NCBI RefSeq assembly: GCF_013185185.1
Contig: NZ_JAAZWE010000006.1
Span: forward strand, 372,001 to 436,000
Direction of reading: 5' to 3'
Origin: Saccharibacillus endophyticus
Lineage (GTDB): Bacteria > Bacillota > Bacilli > Paenibacillales > Paenibacillaceae
Length of the DNA: 64,000 bases
In this document: positions 41,693 to 50,422 of the stretch, piece by piece
Position numbering within the stretch: position 1 is the first letter of the stretch
How the letters are laid out: every line of letters starts with the position of its first letter
Made by a program: the position numbers and the translations under genes
Notes under the pieces: model-generated
Told to the model about the DNA's origin: nothing
The model's database searches: none
Seen by the model: the letters and a program-made list of their open reading frames with translations, nothing else

Positions 41693-41950
41693 CTATCGAA
41701 GCTTGGACAAATAAGAACGGACAAGCTCTTCGATCAGCTCGTCGCGCTCCTTCTTGCGGATCAGGCTTCGCGCGTTGTTATGTCTCGGGATGTAAGCCGG
41801 ATCGCCGGACAATAAGTAGCCTACAATCTGATTGATTGGATTGTACTCTTTCTCCACAAGCGCGTCGTACACGGTAAGCAAGATCTCCTCCGCGGAAGTT
41901 TCTTCATCGCCTTGTACGTTGAACTTTACAGTTTTGTCCATGGAATCCAT
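41693..41950 (-). CDS. reoM: ReoM/IreB family regulatory phosphoprotein (YrzL)
   Basis: 85 residues. Conserved core YDALVEKEYNPINQIVGYLLSGDPAYIPRH and the phosphorylatable Thr7 in MDSMDKTVKF. In Bacillota this small protein is phosphorylated by PrkC-type kinases and controls ClpCP-mediated turnover of MurA, hence peptidoglycan synthesis. The start at 41950 follows GAGGTG with 8-base spacing. It lies 137 bases after alaS. Confidence 0.95.
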   Translation of the reverse strand: MDSMDKTVKFNVQGDEETSAEEILLTVYDALVEKEYNPINQIVGYLLSGDPAYIPRHNNARSLIRKKERDELIEELVRSYLSKLR

Positions 41951-42087
41951 AAGGATTACACCTCGCTTCGCAAAGCGTCCGCGTGCACGCGGCGCGCCTT
42001 GACGCCTTAATTGTTGAATCTTATTTATCATATCACACTTTTCCCGGATCAAGAAACGGGGAATCGGGTGACGATGAAGGCCAAGAA

Positions 42088-44730
42088 TCAAGCGTTCAGC
42101 GATTGTTCAAGAACGGATACGGCCTTATCGAGTGCTTCTTGCAGCTTCGATGCATCCTTGCCGCCGGCTTGCGCCATGTCGGGACGGCCGCCGCCTCCGC
42201 CGCCGCATACGGTCGCGGCTTCCTTAACCAGCTTGCCGGCATTCAAGCCGCGCGCCGTCAGCTCTTTTGGAACGACAACGACAAAGTTGACTTTGTCTTC
42301 GGAAGGCGCGCCCAATACCAATACGGCTTGAGGCAGCTTCACTTTCAGTTCATCCGCCAACGAACGAAGGCCGTCCATATCGGAAGCCGATACTTTTTCA
42401 GCCAAGACCTGTACGCCGCCCACTTCGCGAACATTGTCCGTCAGCTGACCCGCTTCGATCGCGCCCAGCTTGCCGCGAAGCGATTCGATCTCGCGTTCTG
42501 CATCCCTGAGCTGTTTGTTCAGGCCGTCGATCCGCTTCGGAACTTCGGTAACCGGCGTCTTGAGCGTTGCTGCCGATTGCTTCAGCAGCTCAAGCTGCTC
42601 GTCGAGGTACAGATAAGCACCGCGACCCGTCAAAGCTTCGATGCGGCGCACGCCGGAACCGATGCCGCTCTCGCCGACAAGCTTGAACAATCCGATTTCG
42701 CTCGTATTGCGAACATGGCAGCCGCCGCACAGTTCCAGGCTGTAATCGCCGATTTCGACCACGCGGACGATATCGCCGTATTTTTCGCCGAACAGCGCCA
42801 TCGCTCCCATTGCTTTGGCTTCTTCGATGCCTTTGAGTTCGATTCGCACGTTGACGCCTTTCCAGATCTGCTCGTTCACGCGGCGTTCCACATCGGCCAG
42901 CTCTTCTTGCGTAATGCTGCCGAAGTGCGAGAAGTCAAAGCGCAGACGCTGCGGTTCGACGAGGGAACCTGCTTGGTTAACATGCGTGCCCAGCACTTCT
43001 TTGAGCGCTTTATGAAGCAAATGCGTCGCCGTGTGATTCTTCTCGATTGCCGTGCGCGAATCGCGTTCCACGCTTGCGCGAACATCGTCGCCGACGTGAA
43101 GCTCGCCGGATTCGACGGTGACTTGGTGCACGTGTTGGCCGCCCGGCGCTTTTACCAGACCTTCGACATTCAGCGTTCCTGTAAAGGAAGAGATGGTCCC
43201 CACGTCGCTGACCTGGCCGCCGCTTTCCGCGTAGAACGGAGTCTTGTCCAATACGACGAGCGCCGAATCGCCTTCGCCTACGGATTCTACGATTGCGCCG
43301 TCTTTGATCAGAACGACGATCTTCGCTTCGACAGACGTTTCACCGTAGCCTACGAATTCGCTTGCCGCTTCCAGTTCGGACAATGCGCCGCCCTGGATGT
43401 TCATGCCGCCGCCTTTTTTATGCGCTTCACGGGCTCTTGTACGCTGCTCTTGCATCGCCGTCTCGAATCCGTCGCGATCTACCGTCATGCCGTGTTCCAA
43501 TGCGAAGTCTTCGGTCAGGTCGAGCGGGAAGCCGAACGTGTCGTACATTTTAAACGCGTCTTCGCCGCCGATCACGCTCTCGCCTACTGCCTTGGCACGC
43601 TCTGCCGTCTCCGTCAGAATCGCCAGACCGTCGGACAACGTCTTGAGGAAACGTTCTTCTTCCAGACGAATCACGCGTTCGATCAGTTCGCGGCTATCTA
43701 CGATTTGCGTGTAGTATACGCCCATTACGTCGCCTACGGTGCGAACCAGCTCATACAGGAACGGACGGTCAAGCCCGATTACGCGTCCGTAACGAACGGC
43801 GCGACGGAGCAAACGGCGAATGACGTAACCCCGACCTTCGTTCGAAGGCTGAACGCCGTCGCCGACAGCGAACGTTACCGTACGCACGTGGTCGGCGATG
43901 ACTTTAAGCGCAACGTCATGCTCTTCGCTTACGCCGTACTCGATTCCTGCAAGCTTCGCCGTATGTTGAATCATCGGCTGGAACAGATCCGTATCGAAGT
44001 TCGAGTTCACGTCCTGCAGAATGGAAGTCAGACGCTCCAGGCCTGCGCCCGTATCGATATTTTTGTTCGGAAGCGGCGTGTAGCTGCCGTCTTTATTGTG
44101 GTTGAATTGCGAGAATACGAGGTTCCATACTTCAAGGAAACGCTCGTTTTCGCCGCCCGGATACATCTCCGGATCGTTCGGGTCCAGCACGCCGTAAGCG
44201 TCGCCGCGATCGTAGAAGATCTCGCTGCACGGTCCGCAAGGGCCTTCGCCGATATCCCAGAAGTTTTCGTCCCCTAGCTTAATGATACGTTCGGCCGGCA
44301 GACCGACTTTCGTATTCCAGAGCATGAAAGCTTCTTCGTCTTCCGCGTATACGGTTACGCTGATGCGCTCCGGATCGAAGCCGATCCATTGCGGCCCGGT
44401 GAGGAACTCCCACGCCCACGTGATCGCTTCTTCTTTGAAGTAATCGCCGATCGAGAAGTTACCCAACATTTCGAAGAAGGTATGGTGACGACGCGTCTTG
44501 CCCACGTTCTCGATATCGTTGGTGCGAATACATTTTTGCGAGTTGGCGATTCTCGGATTTTCCGGCTTCACGCGGCCGTCGAAATACGGTTTCAGCGGTG
44601 CCATGCCCGCATTGATCCACAGCAGGGACGGATCGTTGTGCGGCACAAGCGGCGCGCTCGGTTCGATATGGTGACCTTTTTGTTCGAAGAATTCAAGCCA
44701 TTTGGAGCGGATTTCACTAGCTTTCATCAT
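42088..44730 (-). CDS. alaS: Alanyl-tRNA synthetase
   Basis: 880 residues, full length. Class II core with GDYFKEEAITWAWEFLT and NDPSLLWINAGMAPLKPYF; editing domain with zinc/active residues in HTATHLLHKAL and CGGCHVRNTSEIG; C-terminal C-Ala domain ending with the glycine-rich GGGGGGRPDMAQAGG. Charges tRNA-Ala and clears mischarged Ser/Gly. GGAGGT lies 6 bases before ATG 44730. Expression is controlled by a T-box leader. Confidence 0.98.
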   Translation of the reverse strand: MMKASEIRSKWLEFFEQKGHHIEPSAPLVPHNDPSLLWINAGMAPLKPYFDGRVKPENPRIANSQKCIRTNDIENVGKTRRHHTFFEMLGNFSIGDYFKEEAITWAWEFLTGPQWIGFDPERISVTVYAEDEEAFMLWNTKVGLPAERIIKLGDENFWDIGEGPCGPCSEIFYDRGDAYGVLDPNDPEMYPGGENERFLEVWNLVFSQFNHNKDGSYTPLPNKNIDTGAGLERLTSILQDVNSNFDTDLFQPMIQHTAKLAGIEYGVSEEHDVALKVIADHVRTVTFAVGDGVQPSNEGRGYVIRRLLRRAVRYGRVIGLDRPFLYELVRTVGDVMGVYYTQIVDSRELIERVIRLEEERFLKTLSDGLAILTETAERAKAVGESVIGGEDAFKMYDTFGFPLDLTEDFALEHGMTVDRDGFETAMQEQRTRAREAHKKGGGMNIQGGALSELEAASEFVGYGETSVEAKIVVLIKDGAIVESVGEGDSALVVLDKTPFYAESGGQVSDVGTISSFTGTLNVEGLVKAPGGQHVHQVTVESGELHVGDDVRASVERDSRTAIEKNHTATHLLHKALKEVLGTHVNQAGSLVEPQRLRFDFSHFGSITQEELADVERRVNEQIWKGVNVRIELKGIEEAKAMGAMALFGEKYGDIVRVVEIGDYSLELCGGCHVRNTSEIGLFKLVGESGIGSGVRRIEALTGRGAYLYLDEQLELLKQSAATLKTPVTEVPKRIDGLNKQLRDAEREIESLRGKLGAIEAGQLTDNVREVGGVQVLAEKVSASDMDGLRSLADELKVKLPQAVLVLGAPSEDKVNFVVVVPKELTARGLNAGKLVKEAATVCGGGGGGRPDMAQAGGKDASKLQEALDKAVSVLEQSLNA

Positions 44731-44767
44731 TTTCGGACCTCCGTTTATGAATGTTAAAAAACATAAA

Positions 44768-45070
44768 AAACGCCCCTGAAATATTCAGGGACGATTGCTC
44801 GCGGTACCACCCTGGTTATCGCCCCATGACTTCGGTCTGCATCAAGCAGCATGAAGGCAAATATGGACGATCTCCTCGTTCGCGTCCGTTAACGGGGACG
44901 AGTCGGCTGCGGCAAAAATCTGCCAAGCACTCCGGAATCAGCTTTCGGTCCGTTGGCCTCCCAGGCTCTTCCACCCATGTGCCGAACGCACAAGGAGCCT
45001 GTTCGCTGAGGAGGCGTCCCTTCAGGACGTACTTCATTCCTTCATCGTGTTACCTATTATGGATGAATGC
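44768..45070 (-). promoter_or_regulatory. T-box leader of alaS
   Basis: On the minus strand the T-box sequence AGGGTGGTACCGCG (44815-44802) is followed by a terminator stem GTCCCTGAA-TATT-TCAGGGGC then TTTTTT (ending about 44765). Upstream are GATGAAGGAATGAAGTACG and GGGTGGAAGAGCC, conserved elements of stem I and the following helix. Uncharged tRNA-Ala should stabilise the antiterminator. Confidence 0.93.
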
Positions 45071-45076
45071 TTTCCC

Positions 45077-45105
45077 AGTATATCGGGCACCCGAATTTCT
45101 GTCAA
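45077..45105 (-). promoter_or_regulatory. Sigma-A promoter of alaS
   Basis: TTGACA (45105-45100), 17 bases, TATACT (45082-45077) on the minus strand, just upstream of the T-box leader. Confidence 0.88.
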
Positions 45106-45142
45106 TGAGAAAGCAACCGACAGAACAGAATCCGCAAAAAGC

Positions 45143-45196
45143 AAAAAAAGGCGAAAGAACCCGGGAACAAACTCGCTTGAGTTCCCTTGTTCTTCC
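45143..45196 (-). terminator. Terminator of the zinc-ribbon gene
   Basis: On the minus strand GAACAAGGGAAC, loop, GTTCCCGGGTTC, then TTTCGCCTTTTTTT. It separates the gene from the alaS promoter. Confidence 0.75.
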
Positions 45197-45215
45197 GACC
45201 TCGTCTGATACTTAT

Positions 45216-45434
45216 TTAGGAAGCTCTCGACTCCGCATGAAGCTGATGTGCGGTATCCGCCGCATTTTCCAGACAAAACAAATCGTCCAGCGAACTGAGC
45301 GTTCCGTCTTTTTCAACTTGATAAACCGACATCTTTCCGGCATTAACGGTCAATTCGATAAAGCAGCTCCAGCAGTAGAACTGATGCGAGCCGATTTTCC
45401 CGATATCTTTGGAACTGCAATTTGGACATTTCAT
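45216..45434 (-). CDS. Small zinc-ribbon protein of unknown function
   Basis: 72 residues. Four cysteines in two knuckles, CPNC (3-6) and CWSC (21-24), surround a short hairpin, followed by a strand MSVYQVEKDGTLSSLDDLF. This suggests a zinc-stabilised domain; the role is unknown. The start at 45434 (MKCPNCSSK) has AGGTGAT about 9 bases upstream. It lies between the cysteine desulfurase and alaS, in the place where B. subtilis has other small genes. 45435-45577 shows no gene. Confidence 0.75.
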   Translation of the reverse strand: MKCPNCSSKDIGKIGSHQFYCWSCFIELTVNAGKMSVYQVEKDGTLSSLDDLFCLENAADTAHQLHAESRAS

Positions 45435-45577
45435 TATGGGGATCACCTATCCGTCCGCTTATTTGAATGTCATGAAGAAGTCTGGCCTTCTTCCGATTGA
45501 ACGATTATTCACAATCTGAATCACGAAACAAACTTATGCTTGACGTTGGTCTATTTCGAATCGCCCTGCGGGGCATA

Positions 45578-46729
45578 TCAATGATTGATACGCACGCGGC
45601 CGATAATCGTTTCAATTTTTTTGACGACTATTTCGATTTCCTTCGAAGTATTACCCAACCCGAAGCTGAATCGAATCGCGGAATGCAAAACATTTTCAGG
45701 CAAATTCATGGCACGCAATACATGGGAAGTCTCCAGCGAACCCGACGTGCATGCCGAACCGCTGGCTGCGGCAATCCCTTCCATGTCCAAGTTCATCAAC
45801 ATCGTCTCGGTCCCCACGGCCGGGAAGCTGATGTTCACGACATGTGCCAATGTGTGCTCAGGGTCTCCATTAACAACAAACCGATCCTCGCCGATTGCCG
45901 TCTTCAACCCTTCCACAAGCTGGTGACGCAATCGAATCGACTCCGCATGGCGTTCATCTAGCCCGGATACGGCCAGTTCGACGGCTTTGGCAAATCCGGC
46001 CATTCCGGCCAGGTTCTCCGTGCCCGCGCGGCGCTTGCGTTCCTGATTACCTCCGTGCAGCAAAGCAGGCAGTTTGATATGCGGCGCTACGTACAAAGCC
46101 CCGATCCCTTGCGGACCGTTGATTTTATGCGCCGAGAAACTGATCAGGTCCGCGTTCAATTCCTCGCAGTCGATCTTCAGCGAACCGAGTGCCTGAACGG
46201 CATCCGTATGGAACCAAATACCCTGTTCACGAGCAAAAGCGCCAATCTCGCGGATCGGCTGCGTCGTGCCTACCTCGTTGTTCGCCAACATCACGCTGAT
46301 CAGCGTCGTGTCCGGACGAACATGTTCGCGAATCCAATTCAGGTCCACGCGCCCGAACGTATCGACAGGAATGTACTCCACCTCAAACCCCTGTTCCGCC
46401 AGCCGTTCGGCCGCGTGCAGCACGGCATGATGCTCGATCTGCGATACGAGCAAATGGCGCCCCCTGTCCATGCGAGCCATGGCTGCACCGAACAGCGCCG
46501 CGTTGTCGCTCTCCGTACCGCCCGATGTGAATACCAGATCGGACGGACGGGCATGAATGGCGGCCGCGATCCGTTCGCGCGCCGAGCTGACGATTCGCTT
46601 GGCGTCGCGTCCGAACGCATGCACGCTGGACGCATTGCCGTAAGTTCCGGTCATAATGCGCAGCATCTCTTCGGCGACAAGCGGATGCACCGGGGTAGAC
46701 GCTGCATGATCCATATAAATTCTGTTCAT
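45578..46729 (-). CDS. Cysteine desulfurase (YrvO/IscS type)
   Basis: 383 residues. PLP enzyme that removes sulfur from cysteine as a persulfide. N-terminal MDHAASTPVHPLV, His in SQIEHHAV, PLP-lysine in FSAHKINGPQGIGALY, and active-site cysteine in SGSACTSGSLETSHV. By position (after cymR, near mnmA) it is the YrvO homologue that feeds MnmA for tRNA 2-thiouridine. ATG 46729 has GGGGTG 9 bases upstream; a GTG 12 bases earlier overlaps that site. It follows cymR by 18 bases. Confidence 0.95.
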   Translation of the reverse strand: MNRIYMDHAASTPVHPLVAEEMLRIMTGTYGNASSVHAFGRDAKRIVSSARERIAAAIHARPSDLVFTSGGTESDNAALFGAAMARMDRGRHLLVSQIEHHAVLHAAERLAEQGFEVEYIPVDTFGRVDLNWIREHVRPDTTLISVMLANNEVGTTQPIREIGAFAREQGIWFHTDAVQALGSLKIDCEELNADLISFSAHKINGPQGIGALYVAPHIKLPALLHGGNQERKRRAGTENLAGMAGFAKAVELAVSGLDERHAESIRLRHQLVEGLKTAIGEDRFVVNGDPEHTLAHVVNISFPAVGTETMLMNLDMEGIAAASGSACTSGSLETSHVLRAMNLPENVLHSAIRFSFGLGNTSKEIEIVVKKIETIIGRVRINH

Positions 46730-46747
46730 TTTTGCGTTCACCCCAAC

Positions 46748-47167
46748 TTAAATGTAGAACATATAATTATCCGGTTCGCCCTTATCTCGGAACGAGATCA
46801 GATCGCCCAGCGTCGTCGAATCGATCACGTCGGCGATGGCGTCACGGATTTTTTTCCACAGATCGCGCTTGGCCGGGTCGTCTTCTTCGGCGAAGTCCAC
46901 AACCGAGATCGGACCTTCCAACACGCGAATAATTTCGCCTGCCGTTACCGTATCGGGATCACGCGACAAGATGTAGCCGCCGTAAGCGCCACGGATACTT
47001 TTCACCAGACCTCCGTTACGCAGCGGGGCAATCAATTGCTCCAGGTAATGCTCGGACAACGAGTTTTTCTCGGCGATACTTTTCAGGGAAGTCGGTCCTT
47101 CGCCGTATCTTGCTGCAAGTTCCATCATAATGGTTAAGCCGTAACGGCCTTTAGTCGATATCTTCAA
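46748..47167 (-). CDS. cymR: Rrf2-family regulator CymR
   Basis: 139 residues. Winged helix protein beginning LKISTKGRYGLTIMMELAARYGEGPTSLKSIA, then LSEHYLEQLIAPLRNGGLVKSIRGAYGGY. It lacks the three clustered cysteines that IscR and NsrR use for an iron-sulfur cluster, and nearly matches B. subtilis CymR, the master repressor of cysteine metabolism that acts with CysK. TTG at 47167 is chosen: GAGGTG lies 6 bases before it and the family N-terminus starts with this residue; a GTG at 47176 overlaps the ribosome site. Confidence 0.93.
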   Translation of the reverse strand: MKISTKGRYGLTIMMELAARYGEGPTSLKSIAEKNSLSEHYLEQLIAPLRNGGLVKSIRGAYGGYILSRDPDTVTAGEIIRVLEGPISVVDFAEEDDPAKRDLWKKIRDAIADVIDSTTLGDLISFRDKGEPDNYMFYI

Positions 47168-47400
47168 TAGAGGCACCTCTTTCGATTCATTCGGGGTTAT
47201 AGCCTGTGTATACTCAGACTATCGTAACATAATCGCGGAGTGTGATGCACTACAGAATCTATGCTTTGCGAAAATGTCCGCGCGGAAAGGACTTGTTGAG
47301 TTTTAAAATAAGGCGGGACAGTCGTAAATATCCGTTTTTTGTGGTAAAATGTTGCGGAGCGCGCGCGGATGAACGGCGAGAAAATCCTGTTCGGAAAAGA

Positions 47401-47541
47401 AGCTTGGCGGCTCCGGGATGAATTCGTTCCGGTCGCGTGTTGAAATCGGCAAAAAGGATTGGATTCAAAAAGGAATTTTCCCGATTTCAAAGGCGAACAT
47501 TTCATTCCTCCACTGAATTCATCCCTCCGCCTGCTGCTTCC
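47401..47541 (+). repeat. Hairpin repeat, copy C
   Basis: GGGATGAATTC (47415-47425) pairs perfectly with GAATTCATCCC (47515-47525); TTGAAATCGG (47440-47449) pairs perfectly with CCGATTTCAA (47481-47490); outside them GGCGG pairs with CCGCC. Shared core blocks: AGCTTGG, TCGCGTGTTG, AAAAAGGATTGGA, CAAAGGCGAAC, CCCTCCGC. It lies between the divergent cymR and mnmA genes, 110 bases before mnmA. The rest of 47168-47650 shows no gene. Confidence 0.8.
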
Positions 47542-47650
47542 GTTCGCAAACTGATTTCTCGACACTCTCAAACGCGCAGAGCGCGTTATTTCGTTTTTAG
47601 TTTGATTTGATGAAGCTCGAACACATTTCTTATAGAAGACGGTGATAGAT

Positions 47651-48790
47651 ATGAATAAATCTCCTCAAGAAACACGGGTAGTGGTCGGCATGTCCGGCGG
47701 GGTCGATTCTTCGGTTACGGCGCTGCTGCTCAAGGAGCAAGGGTATGACGTGATCGGGATCTTTATGAAAAACTGGGACGATACCGACGAGTTCGGACAT
47801 TGCACGGCCGAAGATGATGCCGAGGATGTTCGTCGCGTTTGCGAGAAGATCGGGATTCCTTACTATACGGTCAACTTTGAAAAGGAATACTTCGACAAAG
47901 TGTTCTCGTATTTCCTGGATGAATACAAGCGCGGACGGACGCCGAATCCGGACGTCATGTGCAACCGCGAGATCAAGTTCGGCGAATTCTTGAACAAAGC
48001 GCTGGATCTGGGAGCCGATTATGTAGCTACCGGACATTATGCGCGGGTAACGGAAGAGAACGGCGAATTCAAGCTGCTGCGCGGCGTGGACAACAATAAG
48101 GACCAGACGTATTTCCTGAATGCGTTGAATCCGTATCAACTGTCCAAAACGATGTTCCCGATCGGCCATTTGCCGAAACCGGAAGTTCGTCGGATCGCGG
48201 AAGAAGCGGGCCTTGCGACGGCACGCAAAAAAGACAGTACGGGAGTATGTTTTATCGGCGAACGCAACTTCCGCGAATTCCTCAGCGGTTATCTGCCGGC
48301 CAAATCCGGCGAGATGGTCGATATCGCAACGGGCGAATCGAAAGGCCGTCATGACGGGCTGATGTATTATACGTTCGGACAACGCCAAGGATTGGGCATC
48401 GGAGGTTCCGGCAACGGCGAGCCTTGGTTCGTAGCCGACAAAGATTTGGAAAACAACATTCTGTATGTGGTACAAGGCGATAAGCATCCGAGCCTGTACT
48501 CCACCGGTCTGGTCGCAAGCGGCGTGACGTTTGCTTCGGGACGGGACGAATTGGCGAACGGTTCTCTGACCTGCACGGCCAAATTCCGTTATCGTCAACC
48601 CGATCAAGGCGTGACCTTGACCCGCCTCGAAGACGGATCGGTCCATGTTGCCTTTGCGGAGAACCAAAAAGCGATTACTCCGGGTCAAGCAGTCGTGTTC
48701 TACGACGGAGAAACTTGTCTCGGCGGCGGCACGATCGAAACGGTCGAGAAAGTTCCTTACGGAGCAACCGAACAAGCAGGTATCTTTTAA
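47651..48790 (+). CDS. mnmA: tRNA-specific 2-thiouridylase MnmA
   Basis: 379 residues. Adds sulfur at position 2 of the wobble uridine of tRNA-Lys, -Glu and -Gln. PP-loop GMSGGVDSSVTALLLKEQGYDV; first catalytic Cys in NPDVMCNREIKF; second Cys in KDSTGVCFIGERNF; ATGHYA and YYTFGQRQGLGIGG are family segments. ATG at 47651 is chosen, with GGTGAT in front; GTG at 47642 is an alternative. In B. subtilis the gene follows yrvO on the same strand; here it is divergent from cymR. A bidirectional terminator follows. Confidence 0.97.
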   Translation: MNKSPQETRVVVGMSGGVDSSVTALLLKEQGYDVIGIFMKNWDDTDEFGHCTAEDDAEDVRRVCEKIGIPYYTVNFEKEYFDKVFSYFLDEYKRGRTPNPDVMCNREIKFGEFLNKALDLGADYVATGHYARVTEENGEFKLLRGVDNNKDQTYFLNALNPYQLSKTMFPIGHLPKPEVRRIAEEAGLATARKKDSTGVCFIGERNFREFLSGYLPAKSGEMVDIATGESKGRHDGLMYYTFGQRQGLGIGGSGNGEPWFVADKDLENNILYVVQGDKHPSLYSTGLVASGVTFASGRDELANGSLTCTAKFRYRQPDQGVTLTRLEDGSVHVAFAENQKAITPGQAVVFYDGETCLGGGTIETVEKVPYGATEQAGIF

Positions 48791-48826
48791 AAATTACCGA
48801 TTGCTTTCTTCGCCCGATGCGACATA

Positions 48827-48875
48827 AAAAAAGAAGCCCGCTGTTCACCGTATAAGGTGAGCAGCGGGCTTCTTG
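48827..48875. terminator. Bidirectional terminator between mnmA and the LCP gene
   Basis: AAGAAGCCCGCTGTTCACC, loop GTATAA, GGTGAGCAGCGGGCTTCTT, preceded by a run of A and followed by weaker T-rich sequence. Confidence 0.88.
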
Positions 48876-48926
48876 CTTACGAGCTGTGCGTTATATTCGA
48901 GCTTTTTATTACGTTGCAAAAGTCTG

Positions 48927-50072
48927 TTATTGACCGGTGTCGCCTGCGGGTTGACCTTCCTGATCCGTGTGCGAATCCCCGCCTTCGTCGGTGTCATCCA
49001 CAAGCAGGTCCGAAGCCGTCGAATTCGAATCGAGCCACTTATTGATCGATTCGATCGTTTCTTCCAAATCCTGGTCATCCAGTTCGTAATACCAAGCATC
49101 CCTCGACACGCCTTCGCCTTGCAGCATATGGCTGCTGATTTCCGGCGTCGTATCGCTCATGATCACGGTCTTGGCCAACGACAGCATAAAATCGGAAGTC
49201 ATGTTGGTTTTGAAATTCTGTCCCGCGATTCCGATCAATTCCGGAATTTTGGTCAGGTTCTCCACGCTTTTCATTCGATTCAACATCTGTTTAAGGAAAA
49301 TCCGATGGCGTTCGGTACGCTTGAAATCGGAATCTTCGCGGTAACGGACATAATTCAAAGCTTCCGTTCCGTCATAGATCGGTTTGTTGGCTTCGATCGT
49401 GAATTTTTCGTGATCGGCTTGTTTGTTCTCGATCGTCTCGGTAATCGGCAGCTCTACGCCGCCCATCGCGTTGACGACGTCTTTCAAACCGTTGAAGTTG
49501 ATCGTGGCATAGTAATCGACATCGTGTTCCAACAGCGCTTCTACGGTGTCGACACTCATTTGCGCGCCGCCGTACGCGTAAGCCGCGTTGATCTTCGTTT
49601 CCGAACGGGTTCCTTTGATCGTCGGCGTGCCGACCATCTTCACGTAGGAGTCGCGCGGAATGGAAATCAATAACACTTTGTTGTCTACCGGACGGACAAC
49701 CGAATAGATGATGGAGTCGGTACGCGCGATCTCGTCTTCGCGTTGGTCCGTTCCGAGCAGCAGTACCGAGAAAGGTTCTTTGGTCAATTCGGCCACCGTC
49801 AACTGCTGTTCTTCGCCTCCGCCTTTGCCCGGCTGGTCGATCGGCACGTAAGAGTCGTCCAGCGCTTCTTTGACCGTACCGGCCAGGAACGTATCGAAAG
49901 CAAGCACCATCAATTCTTTACGGAAAATAAATCCGCCGAGTCCCAGAACGAGTACGACGCAAAGCGCAATCAGCCAGGCTCTGCCTTTGTTCTTCTTTGT
50001 TTTCGGTTTCTTCTTCTGATGCCTCTGCGCTCTCGTCAGTACGCGAGCCTCGGCCGGCTGGTTTTTATCCAT
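48927..50072 (-). CDS. LytR-CpsA-Psr (LCP) family protein
   Basis: 381 residues. A basic cytoplasmic start (RAQRHQKKKPKTKKNKGR), one transmembrane helix (about 34-53), then an extracellular LCP domain (about 100-320): LLLGTDQREDEIARTDSII, LISIPRDSYVKM, INAAYAYGG, VRYREDSDFKRTERHRIFL with the conserved Arg/Asp residues. LCP enzymes transfer anionic wall polymers such as teichoic acid from lipid carrier to peptidoglycan. An acidic, serine-rich tail follows. The start at 50072 (MDKNQPAEAR) has AAAGG about 10 bases upstream. It has its own promoter 200 bases upstream. Confidence 0.93.
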   Translation of the reverse strand: MDKNQPAEARVLTRAQRHQKKKPKTKKNKGRAWLIALCVVLVLGLGGFIFRKELMVLAFDTFLAGTVKEALDDSYVPIDQPGKGGGEEQQLTVAELTKEPFSVLLLGTDQREDEIARTDSIIYSVVRPVDNKVLLISIPRDSYVKMVGTPTIKGTRSETKINAAYAYGGAQMSVDTVEALLEHDVDYYATINFNGLKDVVNAMGGVELPITETIENKQADHEKFTIEANKPIYDGTEALNYVRYREDSDFKRTERHRIFLKQMLNRMKSVENLTKIPELIGIAGQNFKTNMTSDFMLSLAKTVIMSDTTPEISSHMLQGEGVSRDAWYYELDDQDLEETIESINKWLDSNSTASDLLVDDTDEGGDSHTDQEGQPAGDTGQ

Positions 50073-50109
50073 TTCGTTTGTACCTTTCTCTCCCCACAAA
50101 AGTCGTCGG

Positions 50110-50270
50110 CTTACGGCGTGTTTTCAGATGAACACACGACGGGCTACGGTGACCGAATTCGACAAAGTAAAATCGACCGGCTTTTGAAGTCCCTTATGGA
50201 AGCTAAAATAGAAGCATTAATCTAATTTTATACCTATCGGATCGATCTCAAACTTGAAGACACACTTTAG
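50110..50270. repeat. Possible decayed third copy of the 166-bp MITE
   Basis: The left end TTACGGCGTGTTTTCA and the right end TTGAAGACACACTTTAG resemble the two ends of the MITE (GGCGTGTCTTCA and TGAAGACACGCCCTAG), at nearly the right distance (161 bp). Internal similarity is slight (GACCGAATTCG against GGCCGAATTTTCG). It lies in the leader between the LCP gene and its promoter. Confidence 0.35.
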
Positions 50271-50298
50271 ATTACTACATTTCGCATTGTTCTGACAA
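50269..50298 (-). promoter_or_regulatory. Candidate promoter of the LCP gene
   Basis: TTGTCA (50298-50293), 18 bases, TAATCT (50274-50269) on the minus strand. The transcript would have a leader of about 190 bases. 50299-50422 holds no gene. Confidence 0.45.
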
Positions 50299-50422
50299 TT
50301 CTAACATACGAAACCTATATAAAAAGTACGATTCAAGAGATTCGGGTATCGGAAAGCAAGACAGCCGCAACGCCGTTTCGCCGACGCATGTCGCCCGAAT
50401 TTTATCCATCGTTCTTTTTTTA

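Noticed and set aside
41983..44277. 764-codon open frame opposite alaS
   Set aside because: Antisense shadow of alaS, without start signal or recognisable domain.
44816..45037. Open frame of 73 codons on the minus strand upstream of alaS
   Set aside because: It lies wholly in the alaS T-box leader between promoter and terminator; the conserved RNA motifs explain the sequence.
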